Part shown: positions 13,301 through 24,605 of the stretch, piece after piece
Numbering within the stretch: position 1 is the stretch's first letter
How the letters are laid out: each line of letters begins with the position of its first letter
Assembly (NCBI GenBank): GCA_950295325.1
Contig: OX485805.1
Span: 41,281,501 to 41,345,500 of the forward strand
Origin: Polytrichum commune
Taxonomy: Eukaryota; Streptophyta; Polytrichopsida; Polytrichales; Polytrichaceae
Direction of reading: 5' to 3'
DNA: 64,000 nucleotides
Translations under genes and position numbers: made by a program
Notes under the pieces: model-generated
The model's database searches: none
Seen by the model: only the letters and a program-made list of their open reading frames with translations
Told to the model about the DNA's origin: nothing

Positions 13301-15520
13301 TAAAATCACATAGTTTGTCATATAGGGATGCGTTGTCATGTGGAATGCACAAGTTCTCATCTAGGATTAAAGTTCACTAACAAACTATACTTCGAGGATC
13401 ATGTGGTATGTAAGCCCCAAATGTCATTTTATTGACATCGTTTGGGTTATTAACAAGGAATTCCTACTTGAAAATTATGTTTGGCCCTTTTTTTTCGTAG
13501 AACTTTCCAACTTTGATGGAATACACATGGATTAATTGGTATAGAATGGAACATAGAAACACACTTGGAGAATATATCTTGCGGAACTAAACTCATTAAA
13601 TATATAACCCCCAGAAAGACATCAATAAATCATTTGTACGTGACATGTAACTTTCATCTACAATTGCTTTGGAGTGGCATCATGATTTTTCATATTTACA
13701 TCAAATGAGTGAAGGAGGTTGTATTTTCATATGCCATACGTGTACATGGAGAAGTCCAAATTGAGACATATAAATTACAATTTATTTTTGAATATTTTAA
13801 ATCGCTTACAACAATAAGTTCATTGTGGTTGTATTACAATTTTAACAAACTGAACTCTTCAAGAATCAAATGTCCATGTTTGGAATTTGCATCAAATTGA
13901 TCAAACTTATGTTAAGATTCTCTAAGTGATATCAACACGATAACACATTTGACATTAGATGCTCAACATGACAATTGTTAATCATTGAAAATATATCGCA
14001 CGTATCACAAGTAGATTCACTCAAACAAATGTCAACCCATGTTTCCCAATATAACTCATTTAAGCATCGGCCTTGATTTATTTTTAATGGAAGAAGTCTA
14101 CTTAGTCATGATTTCACATATTGCATGCATGTAGTATAAGAGATACACAAGCCAAAGAAAGTCACCTGCGTGTGGGTAACCACAAAAGAACAATCGAGCT
14201 GACGTTGAAGGAACAAGAACCATGTCCTTCATTACCTCCCATGGCTTGTTGGTTGCCCTCTCCTCAAATAACATTGTTAATGCCTCTGCGTAATACTTGT
14301 TCCTCCATGGATACACGAAATCCTTGAGCTGATAATTCACTCTCAGTGCGTCCATGATTGTTGAAAATACAACAACGTCATCAATATGATAATTTTCACT
14401 TTCCAAAGTAAAGTGTTCCAATCCATGATTGAATTTCAAGGCTTCAATCACCTTAAACAGTACAGCTTCCTGATCAATGTAGATGTGCAAGGCATTTAGA
14501 CATTTAGTTGTTTTGATGAACTCACATAGGAGAGTTTCATTCCAATCCTGGGAATAATGAAGGTGTAGGCAGTTGAGGGCAGTGATGGGATGTTGTCGTT
14601 GCGAGTCACGCATCAACACTCTCATCACAGCCTCTTGCAATGTTGTACAAGGACTGTCAAATCGAAGTGCGTGGACTTGATTGTTGAGACACAGAGCCTC
14701 TGCCATCCTCTCAGCGATCGACCCCTCAACACCCATGTGCTCATCATGATAAAAAGAATTTTCTTGATGGAAAGGGTGCATTGAAGGAACTCGCCAAGAC
14801 GCTCAACTGATGTACCATTCCACTTGAGCTGGTCGTCAAATGCTAATCTTTCAAGAGCCGGGCATGATCCACCCTTCTGTGCTAAAAGCATCTCTTCAAG
14901 TACCTTACACTGCAACGGCGGCCTACCACTCTTACAAGACATGTCCCTGGGACGTACCTCGATCGACTTTACGGTTGAGCCTGGTGCGACAATCAAGCTA
15001 CATATGGCCTTGAGCTTCTGTGGTGGTAGCTCGCCCACAATCCTTATGCGTGTGAGGGTACGATTATCCAGTTGAATTTTGTGTGTGCTAGAAACTGCTG
15101 CCTCCATCAAGTTGCACTCGGCCTGGCCGTTGTGTGATTCGCCATCATTGACAACATTTGATTTCTTCGCAGTAGGGGTCGACTGTAGTGCTTGTATGAT
15201 CTCTGCTATGTTCTCAATGAGAGTTGCGTGCCCATCAGGGAGCTTAGCCGAATCATCCTGTAGAAAGCTTTCGAAATCTTTATCCACTACAGCTATGTGT
15301 TTGATAGGTAACGAGGATATGTCGGCCAATCTAAGTTTGTGGATAAGTCTTTCGTAACATCGCACGGGTAATCCTCAAGGTCAACAATAGCCTGAACATT
15401 TATCTCATCATCCAATGTTAGCTTAATCGTTGAATTCGAAAATTCTACGATCCATGCAGAAGTTTTCCCTTGGCTTATTGCCGCAAGAAACTCCTCCATC
15501 TTGTGTTGCATTGTTGTCAT
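10315..15520 (-). pseudogene. LRR-Roc-COR (Roco) protein gene, copy A, LRR exon frameshifted
   Basis: Three exons on the minus strand: 15520-14166, 13183-11895 and 11694-10315 (TGA), with introns of 982 and 200 bp. The ATG at 15520 is matched in copy B. Intact length would be near 1,347 residues, close to the plant Roco protein TORNADO1. Exon 1 encodes RI-like leucine-rich repeats (ALCLNNQVHALRF, ALKFNHGLEHFTL, ALRVNYQLKDFV) and ends in GYPHAG. Exon 2 supplies KTTL, completing the P-loop GYPHAGKT, then WDMAGHDAYHPFHDLV (G3), a weak G4 (FTGFDK) and the first part of COR (NFVILDPHWFCHDVI, FFPRLQV). Exon 3 finishes COR, then has a coiled coil (about 11060-11170), a hydrophobic helix and a Cys-containing tail (VAWICKNC). 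Exons 2 and 3 are fully open. Exon 1 needs two frameshifts relative to copy B, near 15345 (one base missing) and 14755 (net one base missing). Roco proteins are GTP-binding regulators; ligand and pathway here are unknown. Confidence 0.85.
13184..14165 (-). other. Intron splitting the Roco copy A P-loop
   Basis: The donor is CACGCAG|GTGACT and the acceptor TCATTAG|GGAAGACC. Joining them restores the Gly of GKT as G+GG and fuses the LRR ORF to the Roc ORF in frame. Copy B has the same two junctions (intron 43337-44198, 862 bp). The intron shows no open frame or element ends that I recognise. Confidence 0.85.
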
Positions 15521-16517
15521 TTCAGCCCGTTACAACCAAATATTCTCTACAAAATTTCCCTATGTCCACCAACCATGTTGAAGACACTTCTCATGAGAAG
15601 TGACAAGTTGTTATTCTGCACTTCTTTGAGATGCTCAAGGCTACACCTATATAGTTGTAGAGGGGAAAATTGGGTCCAGTTTCAATTGAGGAAGGCGCCT
15701 TCATGCTTGACAGGATAAGGTAAGAAGATAGACTCGCACGTGTTTGCATTTGCAGGCACAAAGGAGACCGAGGAGTATCTTATGGCTATGTCCATATGCT
15801 CCAAGTGGACATGGTGAGAAACCCTTCCACAAATGACAGATTATTGAGGTAGGCGTGGACGCGCTTGTAGAGTGAATTCCTACCGTTGATCAAAATGAGC
15901 ATGCAACAGAAATACAGAGATGCAAATTCCACATTCATTCAATGGCGCCAGAGAAAATACAAAATCCCAAAATCTGCCATGCATAAGAGACCCACCATCA
16001 AAATTGTTAGACTCATGGGGAGCAGGCTAGCGATTCATGTGCAAACGACAAAGAGCATCACATCTCCTCTCCTCCCTCAACTCTGCAGCACCAAAACAAG
16101 GTCACAGAACATGCACCTCCAAGATTACGCGAGCTGAACCACATCCCAAGCCCACCAGTTTGCAAGACATGAGTTGTTGCAACTCCTTGGCTTCAGCAGA
16201 TGATGTACTCGGTGAAGGCGGAGCACAACATCGATGCATGCGGCTAGACTACTACTACACACACAGCGTCTTGAAACAGGCTCCGCAAGGAAACTTCATT
16301 GAAGATCTGGTCATTGTGAGGCAACATGGAAGGTATAAGCCAGCCAGCCAGCCGGCCATCGAAGAAGCCTTGCCATGCGACACCGTGTACCATGGGAACA
16401 TAGACGCGTGCCACTAGGTTACTGCGACATACACAGCCTCTCGAAGCAGGCTTCTTCCAGGAAGTGGCGGTTTACACGGAAGAAAGCTTGGCAGACATGG
16501 GGAAAATGCTGACTGAC
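15521..16517. other. 5' flank of Roco copy A, paired with 45.57-46.30 kb
   Basis: Most of this stretch aligns with the sequence upstream of copy B, including ATGAGCATGCAA, AATGGCGCCAGAGAAA and ATTCATGTGCAAACGAC. It presumably holds the promoter and 5' leader of the Roco gene, but no TATA box or initiator can be assigned with confidence. About 16330-16420 resembles 17570-17660 (SHGK..SMAG in minus translation), so part of it is itself a repeat. Confidence 0.55.
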
Positions 16518-16520
16518 TTA

Positions 16521-17071
16521 AGGCCGCTTTACACCTAGAGGCCGGGTCAATTCCCCTTGAGGCCAATTGCATGAAATTTCAGCCCCTTTTGGGTTGGAGG
16601 CCGCCCTCAACTACACATTACAATAAGATTATAACGGGGGCCAATTTTTCCATATGTAAAGGCCTTAGGGCCAAGAAGCCAGGCCGATTCAATAAATCTA
16701 CCATAATCCAACGGATCTAGCATAATCTAGCATAGTGCCGTTCATATTTCCACATAATCCAACGGATGTGGTTCATTGGAAAAAATCATATTTTATTGAT
16801 TTTAATTTTAATTTTAATTTTTGTATTGAAGTCTAACATTGGCCCCGAGGCCAAGAATTAGCCCTCCGTTTTGGGTGCACCCAATTCAACGAGCACGGGC
16901 CATGTTAGACCATGCATTTTTTGATTAAAAATTCATACCACCAAATTGGCCTAGCCTCTAGGTGTAAAGGGTTGGGGCCAATTTCATGCCTTTTGGCCAA
17001 TCACAAGTGAGGATTTCAAGCCTCTTACATAAGAATCAACCCGGCCTCTAGATCTAGCTGTAAAGCGGCCC
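16521..17071. mobile_element. PIF/Harbinger-like MITE, TTA target duplication
   Basis: The ends are inverted: AGGCCGCTTTACACCTAGAG on the left and, read from the right, GGGCCGCTTTACAGCTAGAT. TTA flanks both sides (16518-16520 and 17072-17074). Removing the element leaves GACTGACTTACAGTC, which occurs uninterrupted at 46.67 kb. At 551 bp with no transposase it is non-autonomous. A 3 bp TWA-type duplication with G-rich ends is the usual mark of PIF/Harbinger elements. A further GCCTCTAGGTGTAAA end-like sequence near 16955 suggests a nested or composite interior. Confidence 0.8.
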
Positions 17072-17098
17072 TTACAGTCAACGACGACTCTTCAGACT

Positions 17099-17470
17099 TC
17101 AGGAACCACACTGAGCATTTCCAAAGCTCGTCCTCGAGATGATGCTTCCCACGAAATGAAAAATCATACAAAATTCATTATTGAAGTTCTTGACCGCCAA
17201 CAGAGGGCCTCCATAAAGACGGTGCATTGTTATTGACCAATGATCGAGGAGATTTATGAGCAGAACCGGTTGAGATCCTAGTGTTTGCAAGTCCAACCGG
17301 TTACATGTTGACATCCTCTGGTTTTCCTTTGTTAAATTGGGGTATATTCCATAAATCCCTCTAAAATAATCGGTAGTTCTCCTGAAGTCTTGAACTTCAA
17401 CCGGTGATATCTCAAACTCAACTGGTTCATCTGTAACTAACTGCCGGTTCTCCCTGATCATAGTTACCAA
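17099..17470 (-). repeat. Dispersed AACCGGTT-containing repeat with a relict open frame (copy 1)
   Basis: The minus strand is open for 123 codons, including LVTDEPVEFEISPVEV, MSTCNRLDLQTLGSQPV and then NFNNEFCMIFHFVGSI. Comparison with 53.1 kb suggests that about 17228-17465 is an insertion: the flanks GTGGCAGTTGGTAAC and AACAATGCACC are adjacent there in diverged form. Further copies of the inserted part lie near 22940-23110, 26263-26440, 39075-39231 (continued at 40620), 56975-57150 (plus) and 41095-41260, 60040-60235 (minus). Most of those have stops. No known family recognised. Confidence 0.6.
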
Positions 17471-17499
17471 CTGCCACTCCCAATGTTTAGCTGTGAAAA

Positions 17500-18780
17500 T
17501 TAATACAAAATGTCAGGATTAAAGGTCTTGGCTGCCATTACAGCGATCTTGATCTGGTCATTCCGAGGCAACATGAAGGTTTTCAATGGCCGGCCGGCCA
17601 TTGAAAAACGCTTGCCATGCGACACCACCTGCCTTGGAAACACCAAAAACAACTTTTGCGCAACAAAAGTTAAAGTTCGTGTTAAGCAGCACTCCATTCT
17701 TGCGTGTCATCTAGAAAGCTCCACACCCAAGTGAATCTGATGTAGAAATACAATTGACGGTCAGAGGAAGCTGACATTTGTGCAATCTTTTGCAGAGATG
17801 GAGTAGAGGAAATGTTGAGGAATTGGCAAGTTGTTTCATACATTTATTCCATGGAAATAGTAAGTTACATTTCCTCAAGGAGGCAAGTAAGTCGGATCCC
17901 CTACTTGTATAGTAGAGTATCCCCAGTTTGAGCATCAAAATATCCTACTATGTATATGAATGCTCATGAAAGAGTTAATTCAATGGCACCCAAAACTCAT
18001 ACCAAGTAGTGTGACGTATCCGACCAATTGCTACATCCTTTTCAGGCCATCATTTTTACATTTAGCCAGTTTGGGTCCACACAATTATCATTCTACTCCT
18101 ATTCTAGTGCATGAATAGTGGTCAATCATTGTTTTATGGTTTTCTAGCTTACCATAAATGAGAGTTTGTCACTTACTGGGTGACCCTCTCTCACATGATG
18201 TACACCAAATATCGTATTTATTGTCGTGCGGTACTTTATGTCACGTGGTAACCTTTCGAATGACATTTCTTATGAATAAGTTTGCAAGTAGCATCATCCC
18301 AACTTACTTTCAGTTCAACAACTTTCAGTTTGGTATATTTTGCAATCCTAACACATATGTGATTAAATACTTTCATAAAATGTGGATGAAAATCACTTAG
18401 TAAGGAACAATAATTGCAACATTGTAGATCTATACCCCCAAAACAATTTACAAGGAATGATGAATAATGTTAGGTTTACATTTAGTATTGGTGACACTAC
18501 ACGGGCAACTTATAATTAGTACTGAGCAAGACAATAAGTATTGGTAACACTAAATACAATATTCAGTGTAGCTCCTTCCTAGTGGTCCACGAAAGTGGAG
18601 AATTAGGTTCATATTTATGTCATTAACATTGTGGAAACGATTGATTCATCCACCTACTCAAGTCGTTCCTGGGACACAGCCAACTTCCAACCAACTTTTT
18701 CATGGACCAAAACCGAAGTTTATCCTTGAAATGCTCTTTCCAAGGATAACAATAGCTTAAAGGAGTTGTTGGAATTGCTC
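17500..18780. repeat. Block with an inverted partner at 51.3-53.2 kb
   Basis: Pieces containing GTGTCGCATGGCAAG (reverse), the TTGACGGTCAGAGGAAG area, CTTACTGGGTGACCCTCTC and the GTAGATCTATACCCCCAA area are found reverse-complemented between 53.2 and 51.3 kb in the opposite order. A minus-strand frame (QKLFLVFPRQVVSHGK at about 17600-17680) matches AQKFVLVFPRQTVSHAK at 52.9 kb, which hints at an ancestral exon. Palindromic AAATACAATATTCAGTGT-type ends occur near 18545. Confidence 0.7.
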
Positions 18781-18879
18781 TCCACTCAAATGAGCACACA
18801 TGGTCAACACACGTAAACCAAAAAAACGTGTTTCGAAGCGCAATTTTGATATATATGGAGCTATTAATTTCATATACTT

Positions 18880-19420
18880 TTGTTTTGTTTTGTTTAGGAA
18901 GGTTTCAACACATTTAAGAACTCTTTGTGTTGGATATCATGTACATAAGGTTACAAGGGTTTGAACTTTTGTTCGTAAATGACCTAAGTTAAAACCAACA
19001 CACATATCACATGTTCAAGTAGTGTACATCCTCATAATCAAAATATACCTATTGCACAAGAATTTTGAATGTAGGTTTTCAGTCAGTGTCGGTGATGAAT
19101 GTCCATATCTTAGATTTTAGACTACATTGATTATGCCAACTAGTGTGTGTTACGATTCAAAGTTACGCAGTGCAATAACTTCTTACTCGGGAGTTCAATT
19201 TTTACTACCAAAAGTTCAATAGGTTGTTTGGACATTATAGGACATAAATGACTTTGCTTGGTAAAATGTTACATTCTCATTGAATAGTTGTAGCACTACA
19301 TAACTCCGAATAATGCTATGCACTAATTGGAATCATCAGTGTACATAATCGGGGAGAGGAGAGTTGTAGACATAGGATTTTAGGCATGTGGTAGAGGCCA
19401 TTGCTATAATAAGAGCCTCC
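18880..19420 (+). repeat. Direct repeat of 48.23-48.64 kb
   Basis: Shared landmarks include CACATTTAAGAACTC, CACATGTTCAAGTAGTGTAC, AAAGTTACGCAGTGCAATAA and AAGAGCCTCCACAAGGCA. The order and orientation match the copy at 48.2 kb. No gene is seen. 19421-20396 also has no recognisable gene apart from the 19.9-20.1 kb repeat. Confidence 0.75.
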
Positions 19421-20396
19421 ACAAGGCAGAGCCATGTGTTGGGCCCACATTCCAACAATGGCTCCTACCAAAGCCACGTCATTGAGGCCTTGTGAACGCC
19501 TCCTAGTGGTCAGGCTAGGAAGATCTCAACCGTCAATTGCAATCTGACAAATGTGAAGGCTCCATGTTGCCCTAGCTTTTATCCCCCTCAGATTGAGCTT
19601 AAAAAACTTCATGTTGGATGAAATCTTCACCTCCATCCACTCATGAATCTTGGATGAATTTGTTCAAACTAACTCCTTCATGAAAAAGACTTGCGGAGGA
19701 GATGATGCCAACAGGGGGGTTCGAGATTCTACCTCTTCATACTGAAGGGCAGGACCAAGGGTACTAGCCATCAATTGTAGGCCCCTATTGATGATCAACC
19801 TTGAAATGAAATGAAATGTAGCCCGTTGTATGAGAGCATTTGTGTGGATGTTAAAAAGTTCCCAGAAGGTTCTTTAAGTTCGTAATGGAGTTCCCCAATT
19901 TCATTCCTAAACCACTATTGCCATTCCTATTATAATCCCCTACATAACATAAATTTCAACATTTAAAATTTGGATTATTAGTCGTTGGCTCTAACCTGCA
20001 AACATCTATACGGTTGAATTTGTCAACAAGGCTTTAAATCTTCAGCTATGGTTGCTGAAAATTGAGGTCACATTTTCCGAGCAAGTTTGAGGGAAATTGG
20101 ACGTGGGAAGTTAGGTGAAATTAGGTCAAGTTTGGGGGTAGTTAGCAAGTTTGGGGAAGGAGGTTGCAAGAGAGATCGGATGCAGAATTTAACAATTATA
20201 AGGAGGACGTGCACTAAATAGTAAGGAAGAAAGGCAAGGAGGTTATTGGGGGGGGGGTATATACTAAAGGCTGGGTTTGGCTGCTACGGTGGCTGGCTTC
20301 AGATAGAAGGAGGCTAAAGCTGGGACCCCAAAATGAAATTGGCAGGAGATCCAATTAGTGTGGCAGAAAACACTCAATAGAGACTTCACTTAATAA

Positions 20397-21699
20397 GGGT
20401 CGGTTTACACCATAGACCATGAAGTCGGACCATGGAAGATGGCCTTTTTCCATGGTTTGACTTGACGGTCCAACTTCCATGGTCCAATTTTTTTATAAAG
20501 TCCAATTTACAAAGTCTTTGGGCCCCTCACTAGGTATAGAACAAATGTCGATCAAGAAGAATGACCATGCACCAAAAAGTGAATGTGTTGAATTTTTTTA
20601 ATATATGCCCAAAAAGGGCATTTAAAAAAATAAAATCAAGTTTGACCATTCTCTTGGGCTTCACTCGTCTTCACTTCTTGTTAAATTTGTCAAAGATGTG
20701 GCTTGCAAATCTTCTTACAATACTTTTTACTAAAAAACAACATGAGCGATTTAATTTGTACATGTTCAATGAACATGTAACATGTGCCTTGTGTTGTTCA
20801 TTGAGCATTATTTGCAACCCGCTTCACCATGTGTACTCAAATTCTTGAGTTCCAGATGTCTCACATTGTTTGGTGAAACATTTGGGAGCCGATTTAAGGG
20901 GTAAGGCATGGAAGAAATGGTACGTCTCATGGGCTATGATATGATCAAGGCACGTAGAGGGTGAACTTGCTTTTGAAGATTCCTTACAATACATTGACTG
21001 TGAAAAATGTGTCTTGTGAACGTTAACTAGTGGGAAGAGTTGTATGTAAAGCCCTCTAAAACTTTCATTAAAATTTCATTATAAGAGCATTTCTTTGCCA
21101 TGGGCCCAACTTTTTTCTACCATACCACCTCTTTTGCCTCTCTCACCGCAAAGCCTATTGGACCATGTTAGTGAATAATGTAGGCCTTAAAATATGTCTT
21201 TTGAGGACCTCGGCCTTCATGGTGACTGTAACATTCTCGGGGGGGGGGGGGGGGGGGCAGTGTGTTAAAAAGTTAAGGATATAGGTGCGAACAACCATTA
21301 TTTTATAGGGGGGTATTACTTTCAATTCTCTTCTTTTTTTCACATGCTATCATTATGTAAATTTCTACTTTGGGTTAATAGAAGAATGGCTTGCATTACT
21401 TATAATTTCAAATTACCTATTATTCCATACCCTATAGTACTTTAAAGATGTCCAGTGCCATTTTTGATACCCTATATTACTCTTAAGCCCAATTATAAAT
21501 TTTTGCTCCCATGTTTTTAAAATACCCTATCATTTGTTCGCACGTATATTGCTACTCCAACCAATGACTACCCCCCCCCCCCCGAGGTAACATTTCATCC
21601 ATGGTGTAAACCAAAGTGGTCCCGGCACGAGTTCAACAACCAAGTGACACTCTTATATGGCCCTTGGACGACTTCATGGTCCATGGTGTAAACAACCCC
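20397..21699. mobile_element. PIF/Harbinger-like element, TAA duplication, carrying a nested hAT-like insertion
   Basis: Left end GGGTCGGTTTACACCATAG; right end, read inward, GGGGTTGTTTACACCATGG. TAA flanks both sides (20394-20396 and 21700-21702). The subterminal text GACCATGAAGTCG and its complement is shared with the 496 bp element at 61055-61550. Minus the nested 351 bp insertion and its duplication the body is about 944 bp. No transposase motif is visible in its short ORFs, so it is non-autonomous or decayed. Confidence 0.78.
21236..21586. mobile_element. hAT-like non-autonomous element, CTCGGGG ends, copy 1
   Basis: It starts CTCGG followed by a long G run and ends in a C run then CCGAG. 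The perfect 8 bp duplication GTAACATT lies at 21228-21235 and 21587-21594. Its interior is nearly identical to the 346 bp element at 38542-38887, including GTGCGAACAACCA and several TACCCTAT motifs. It sits inside the larger Harbinger-like element, so it is the younger insertion. No coding capacity. Confidence 0.88.
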
Positions 21700-21910
21700 T
21701 AAGATTAATTTATCTGGCAAGGTGTGATAGCCAACCCTCTTGTCACGGATTGTGCCCAAAAGTTTAGATTAATCATGCTCTCTTTCATCATCTAAGATAG
21801 ATGTGCCTAATTTGGTTACTTATCTTAATTGGACACCTTTGTTTGAGTGGTATGTGGTAAGGTGTGACTTTCCAAAAACATATACCAAAATAATTAACAT
21901 GCGCTTTAAA

Positions 21911-22160
21911 GAGATTAATAACTAATCGTATACGAGTGTAGTATCTCTCATCCATCCAACATAAAAACTTCATCCCTACATAGGTTTGTTGCAATTTCAT
22001 CTCAAATGACCCCCAAGTAGATTAATTTGGGGCCTTTGAAGCTAATTTCAGTGTCAAATCAATTAAGCAAATGTAATCTCCATGTTACAAACTATTTTAG
22101 GGCTTTTATGTTGGATGAATGAGAATACACTTATATACATAATTCCCTCCCTTCGGGAGT
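21911..22160. mobile_element. Foldback MITE, family R1 (GGGAATTA...TATACGAG ends), copy 1
   Basis: The left part ATCGTATACGAGTGTAGTAT..CATCCAACATAAAAAC is mirrored on the right by TTTTATGTTGGATGAATGAG..TATACATAATTCCC. The ~250 bp body has no coding content. Sister copies: 24361-24605, 37483-37735, 54911-55157 and the SINE-split 28628-29093; single ends near 26605, 57325 and 62943. No clear target duplication was found, so the superfamily is open. Confidence 0.75.
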
Positions 22161-22289
22161 TTACGGATAACTTCTATCATTTGTATCATTTTGTATCATA
22201 ACATTATAGAGCTCAGTATGTACAGTGGTTGGGCAGGAAATAAGCCAAATTTTATCGTTATTATACTTGGTTTATTCACACAAGATATT

Positions 22290-22628
22290 CACTCCCTCTT
22301 ATATTAATGCATACACCTGCACTCATGACCTATTTATCGGGGGGCTATTTACCCTGCATAAAAGATTATAAGGCATGATAATGCTTAAAATAAAGGTAAA
22401 TGCTTATATCATAATACACCCTATCAGTAGTTATATTTTTTGGGGGAATCATTTTAAAATACCTTATTTTACTTATACTGCCAAAGAAAATTGAAAAGAA
22501 GATTGCAGTTCAAAAAATCCTATATTATATGTACGTTTTGTTTTGCAAAATTTATCTACAATGAATATATTAGACCTTGTTTTTTATTGCACGTTGTTTC
22601 TACGATTTTTGTAGGTGACCTCCCCGAG
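22290..22628. mobile_element. Truncated hAT-like element, right end only
   Basis: The sequence from CACTCCCTCTTATATTAATG to CCTCCCCGAG matches the right two thirds of the element at 25346-25985 and ends at the same GTTTTATC target (22629-22636). Its G-rich left end is missing. With the following 22640-23140 sequence it forms a deleted version of the 25.3-26.5 kb region. Confidence 0.65.
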
Positions 22629-22939
22629 GTTTTATCTTTTTATATGTAAGAATCTTCTTTTTATCTTTGGCATCTATGTGCACATGCATCTCTTTGCTCC
22701 TCTCATCAATTGTGTACTCCTTGAATAAAATCAAACTTACGAAAGAACTCAACTTTTGTCAAAGTTCTTTGCCCCAAAATAAAAAAATTGACCTCCTTCC
22801 CTAGTTTAATTTTTAGCTTACTAACACAAATGTCATAGTGGCAAATATGGAGACTCCATCAAGAAACTTGAGTTGCTCCCCATGTTTGGTGAATGTTCAA
22901 TTAACTCTAATGCACATAGAGAGCCGATTGCTACGTATA

Positions 22940-23110
22940 GATGAACCGGTTGAAGTTCAATACCGCGGTAACATTAGAGGAATTTAAGAGAATAGCCTCA
23001 AATCAATCAAAAGAATACCCATAAAAATATCAACATGTAACAGGTTGGACTTGGAAACACTAGGATCTCGACTAGTTATGCCCAAAAATCTCCTCAAACA
23101 CTAGAGTTAT
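22940..23110 (+). repeat. AACCGGTT dispersed repeat, copy 2
   Basis: Contains GATGAACCGGTTGAAGTTCA, ATCAACATGTAACAGGTTGG and GGAAACACTAGGATCTC, matching copy 1 in reverse. In translation DEPVEVQY and STCNRLDLETLGSR are recognisable, but stops interrupt the frame. Confidence 0.7.
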
Positions 23111-23164
23111 CCATAACGTCCCTCGAAGAGGTATGAAACCTCTTCGAGGTTTGAAGTTGAGGTT

Positions 23165-23455
23165 GATCTAAGTCATCCTTATGTTCAATTGAGGAAGATA
23201 TATTGAATGTACTTGGTGCATCATAGGTATCTAAAATTATTGAGGATGATTAAGAAATTAAGGAAGTGGTAGTTCCTAATGTTTCATTTTCTCAAGTGCG
23301 AGAAGCAATGGCAACCCTATCTACATCTATAGAACAACAATAGAGCAATGTCAATGAACTCAGGATAATGCTTTTGTCTTTACAAAAATCCATCATTGTT
23401 TCATGTACTCAACAGTCTCATCAAACAACAATAGACTCTTATTTTGGTCACTAAG
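23165..23455 (+). pseudogene. Possible C-terminal relic of a Tigger/pogo-like (DDE_1) transposase
   Basis: Reading plus strand with in-frame stops: VVVPNVSFSQVREAMATLST then, further on, HQTTIDSYFGH followed by a stop. Pogo/Tigger-type transposases commonly end with a segment of the form S..EA..AL.TL.. and a terminal QTTIDSFF-like tail, which is the basis of the call. The catalytic domain is absent. A second degraded copy is at 36340-36545. A chance resemblance is possible. Confidence 0.4.
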
Positions 23456-24360
23456 TAAGTGTAAGTTTTCAAAAAAATCAAAAAAATAAAATAAATGTGA
23501 AGACATTTAGAAGTGTTACTAATGAATTTATTTTCATCATGTAATTATTACTCTCATAAGTGTTATTGTTTTTTTTTAAATCCATCCTCTATAACTAGTA
23601 TTGTATTAGAATTCCATAAGTGTTACAAACTATATACTCCTGAAAGGTAACATTTAGAGAGGCAAGATCGCATATGTAGAATCTCACTATGTAAGTCAAG
23701 CCCAAGGTTTGTGAATCTTGTGTTCAATAAATTAGCCGTAAAAGGCATAGGTTGGCCAATGTTTTATTTGAGGCGTATGTATGGGGTGCCAACTTTGTAT
23801 GGCCTACCTCCATCCATGAAGTGAAGTGAAGTGAAACGATATTGATTTTAAAGTTCAGGGCCTCAAAAAAGCTAATGAAACTGAAAGTACATCATGATGG
23901 TTCCAAACCAACTAATTCTCTAGAGTGGCGGAGTGCGGTAGCTTCTGTGAGATAGAGGCTAATGTCAACTTGATGATTCTATTCAAAGAAAGACTTGAAA
24001 CTCCCTAGAACTACACTCTTACACAATGATGAAAATTTATGTCTAATGAGATTATAAAAGAGCATTCCAACACAAAATGTGCCATGTTTTCAATTGCATC
24101 ATATGAAGTATGAACGTCATTTCCAATGGTAGATGCACTTGTCCGTCACATTCCTTTAGTGTCCATCAAATAGAGCATCCCAACTTGGAACATTTTCTAG
24201 CAATGCGACTCTGAAGCGCATGGTGATACACCATCCAAGAGCTTGCTACCAACTGTGAGTTGCGGCACTTGACACAATATTTGGCATGTCCCCCAAATTT
24301 GAAGTCTTGGTCTTACTCAAGAAACTAAACATGCAATCCATCTCGGTACTAGGAATTAGG
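23456..24360. repeat. Repeat block shared with 36.55-37.48 kb and 54.5-54.9 kb
   Basis: Landmarks such as GTAAGTCAAGCCCAAGGTT, CCATCCATGAAGTGAAGTG and CATCATATGAAGTATGA recur in the same order at 36.7-37.4 kb and, from about 24030 on, at 54.5 kb. In the minus strand one frame reads NMAHFVLECPF, reminiscent of the zinc-binding tail after some reverse transcriptase domains, but this is too short to assign. Confidence 0.65.
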
Positions 24361-24605
24361 GAGAGAGGGAATTAATCGTATACGAGTGTAGTATCTCCCA
24401 TCCATCCAGCATAAAAACCTGATCTCTACATAGGTTTGTTGTCGATTCATCTCAAATGACTCCCGAGTACATTATTTTGGGGCCTTTGAAGCTAATTTTA
24501 GTGTCAAATCAATTAAACAAATGTACTCTCCATGTTGCAAATTATTTTAGGGCTTTTATGTTGGATGAATGAGTATACACTTATATACATAATTCCTTCT
24601 CTTCG
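24361..24605. mobile_element. Foldback MITE, family R1, copy 2
   Basis: GAGAGAGGGAATTAATCGTA at the left is mirrored by TATACATAATTCCTTCTC at the right, with a body almost identical to the 54911-55157 copy, as expected if both descend from the same duplicated insertion. Confidence 0.75.

Noticed and set aside
23456-24360. LINE reverse transcriptase tail (NMAHFVLECPF in the minus frame)
   Set aside because: Only a dozen residues are suggestive, with no RT or endonuclease motif nearby. Kept as an unclassified repeat.
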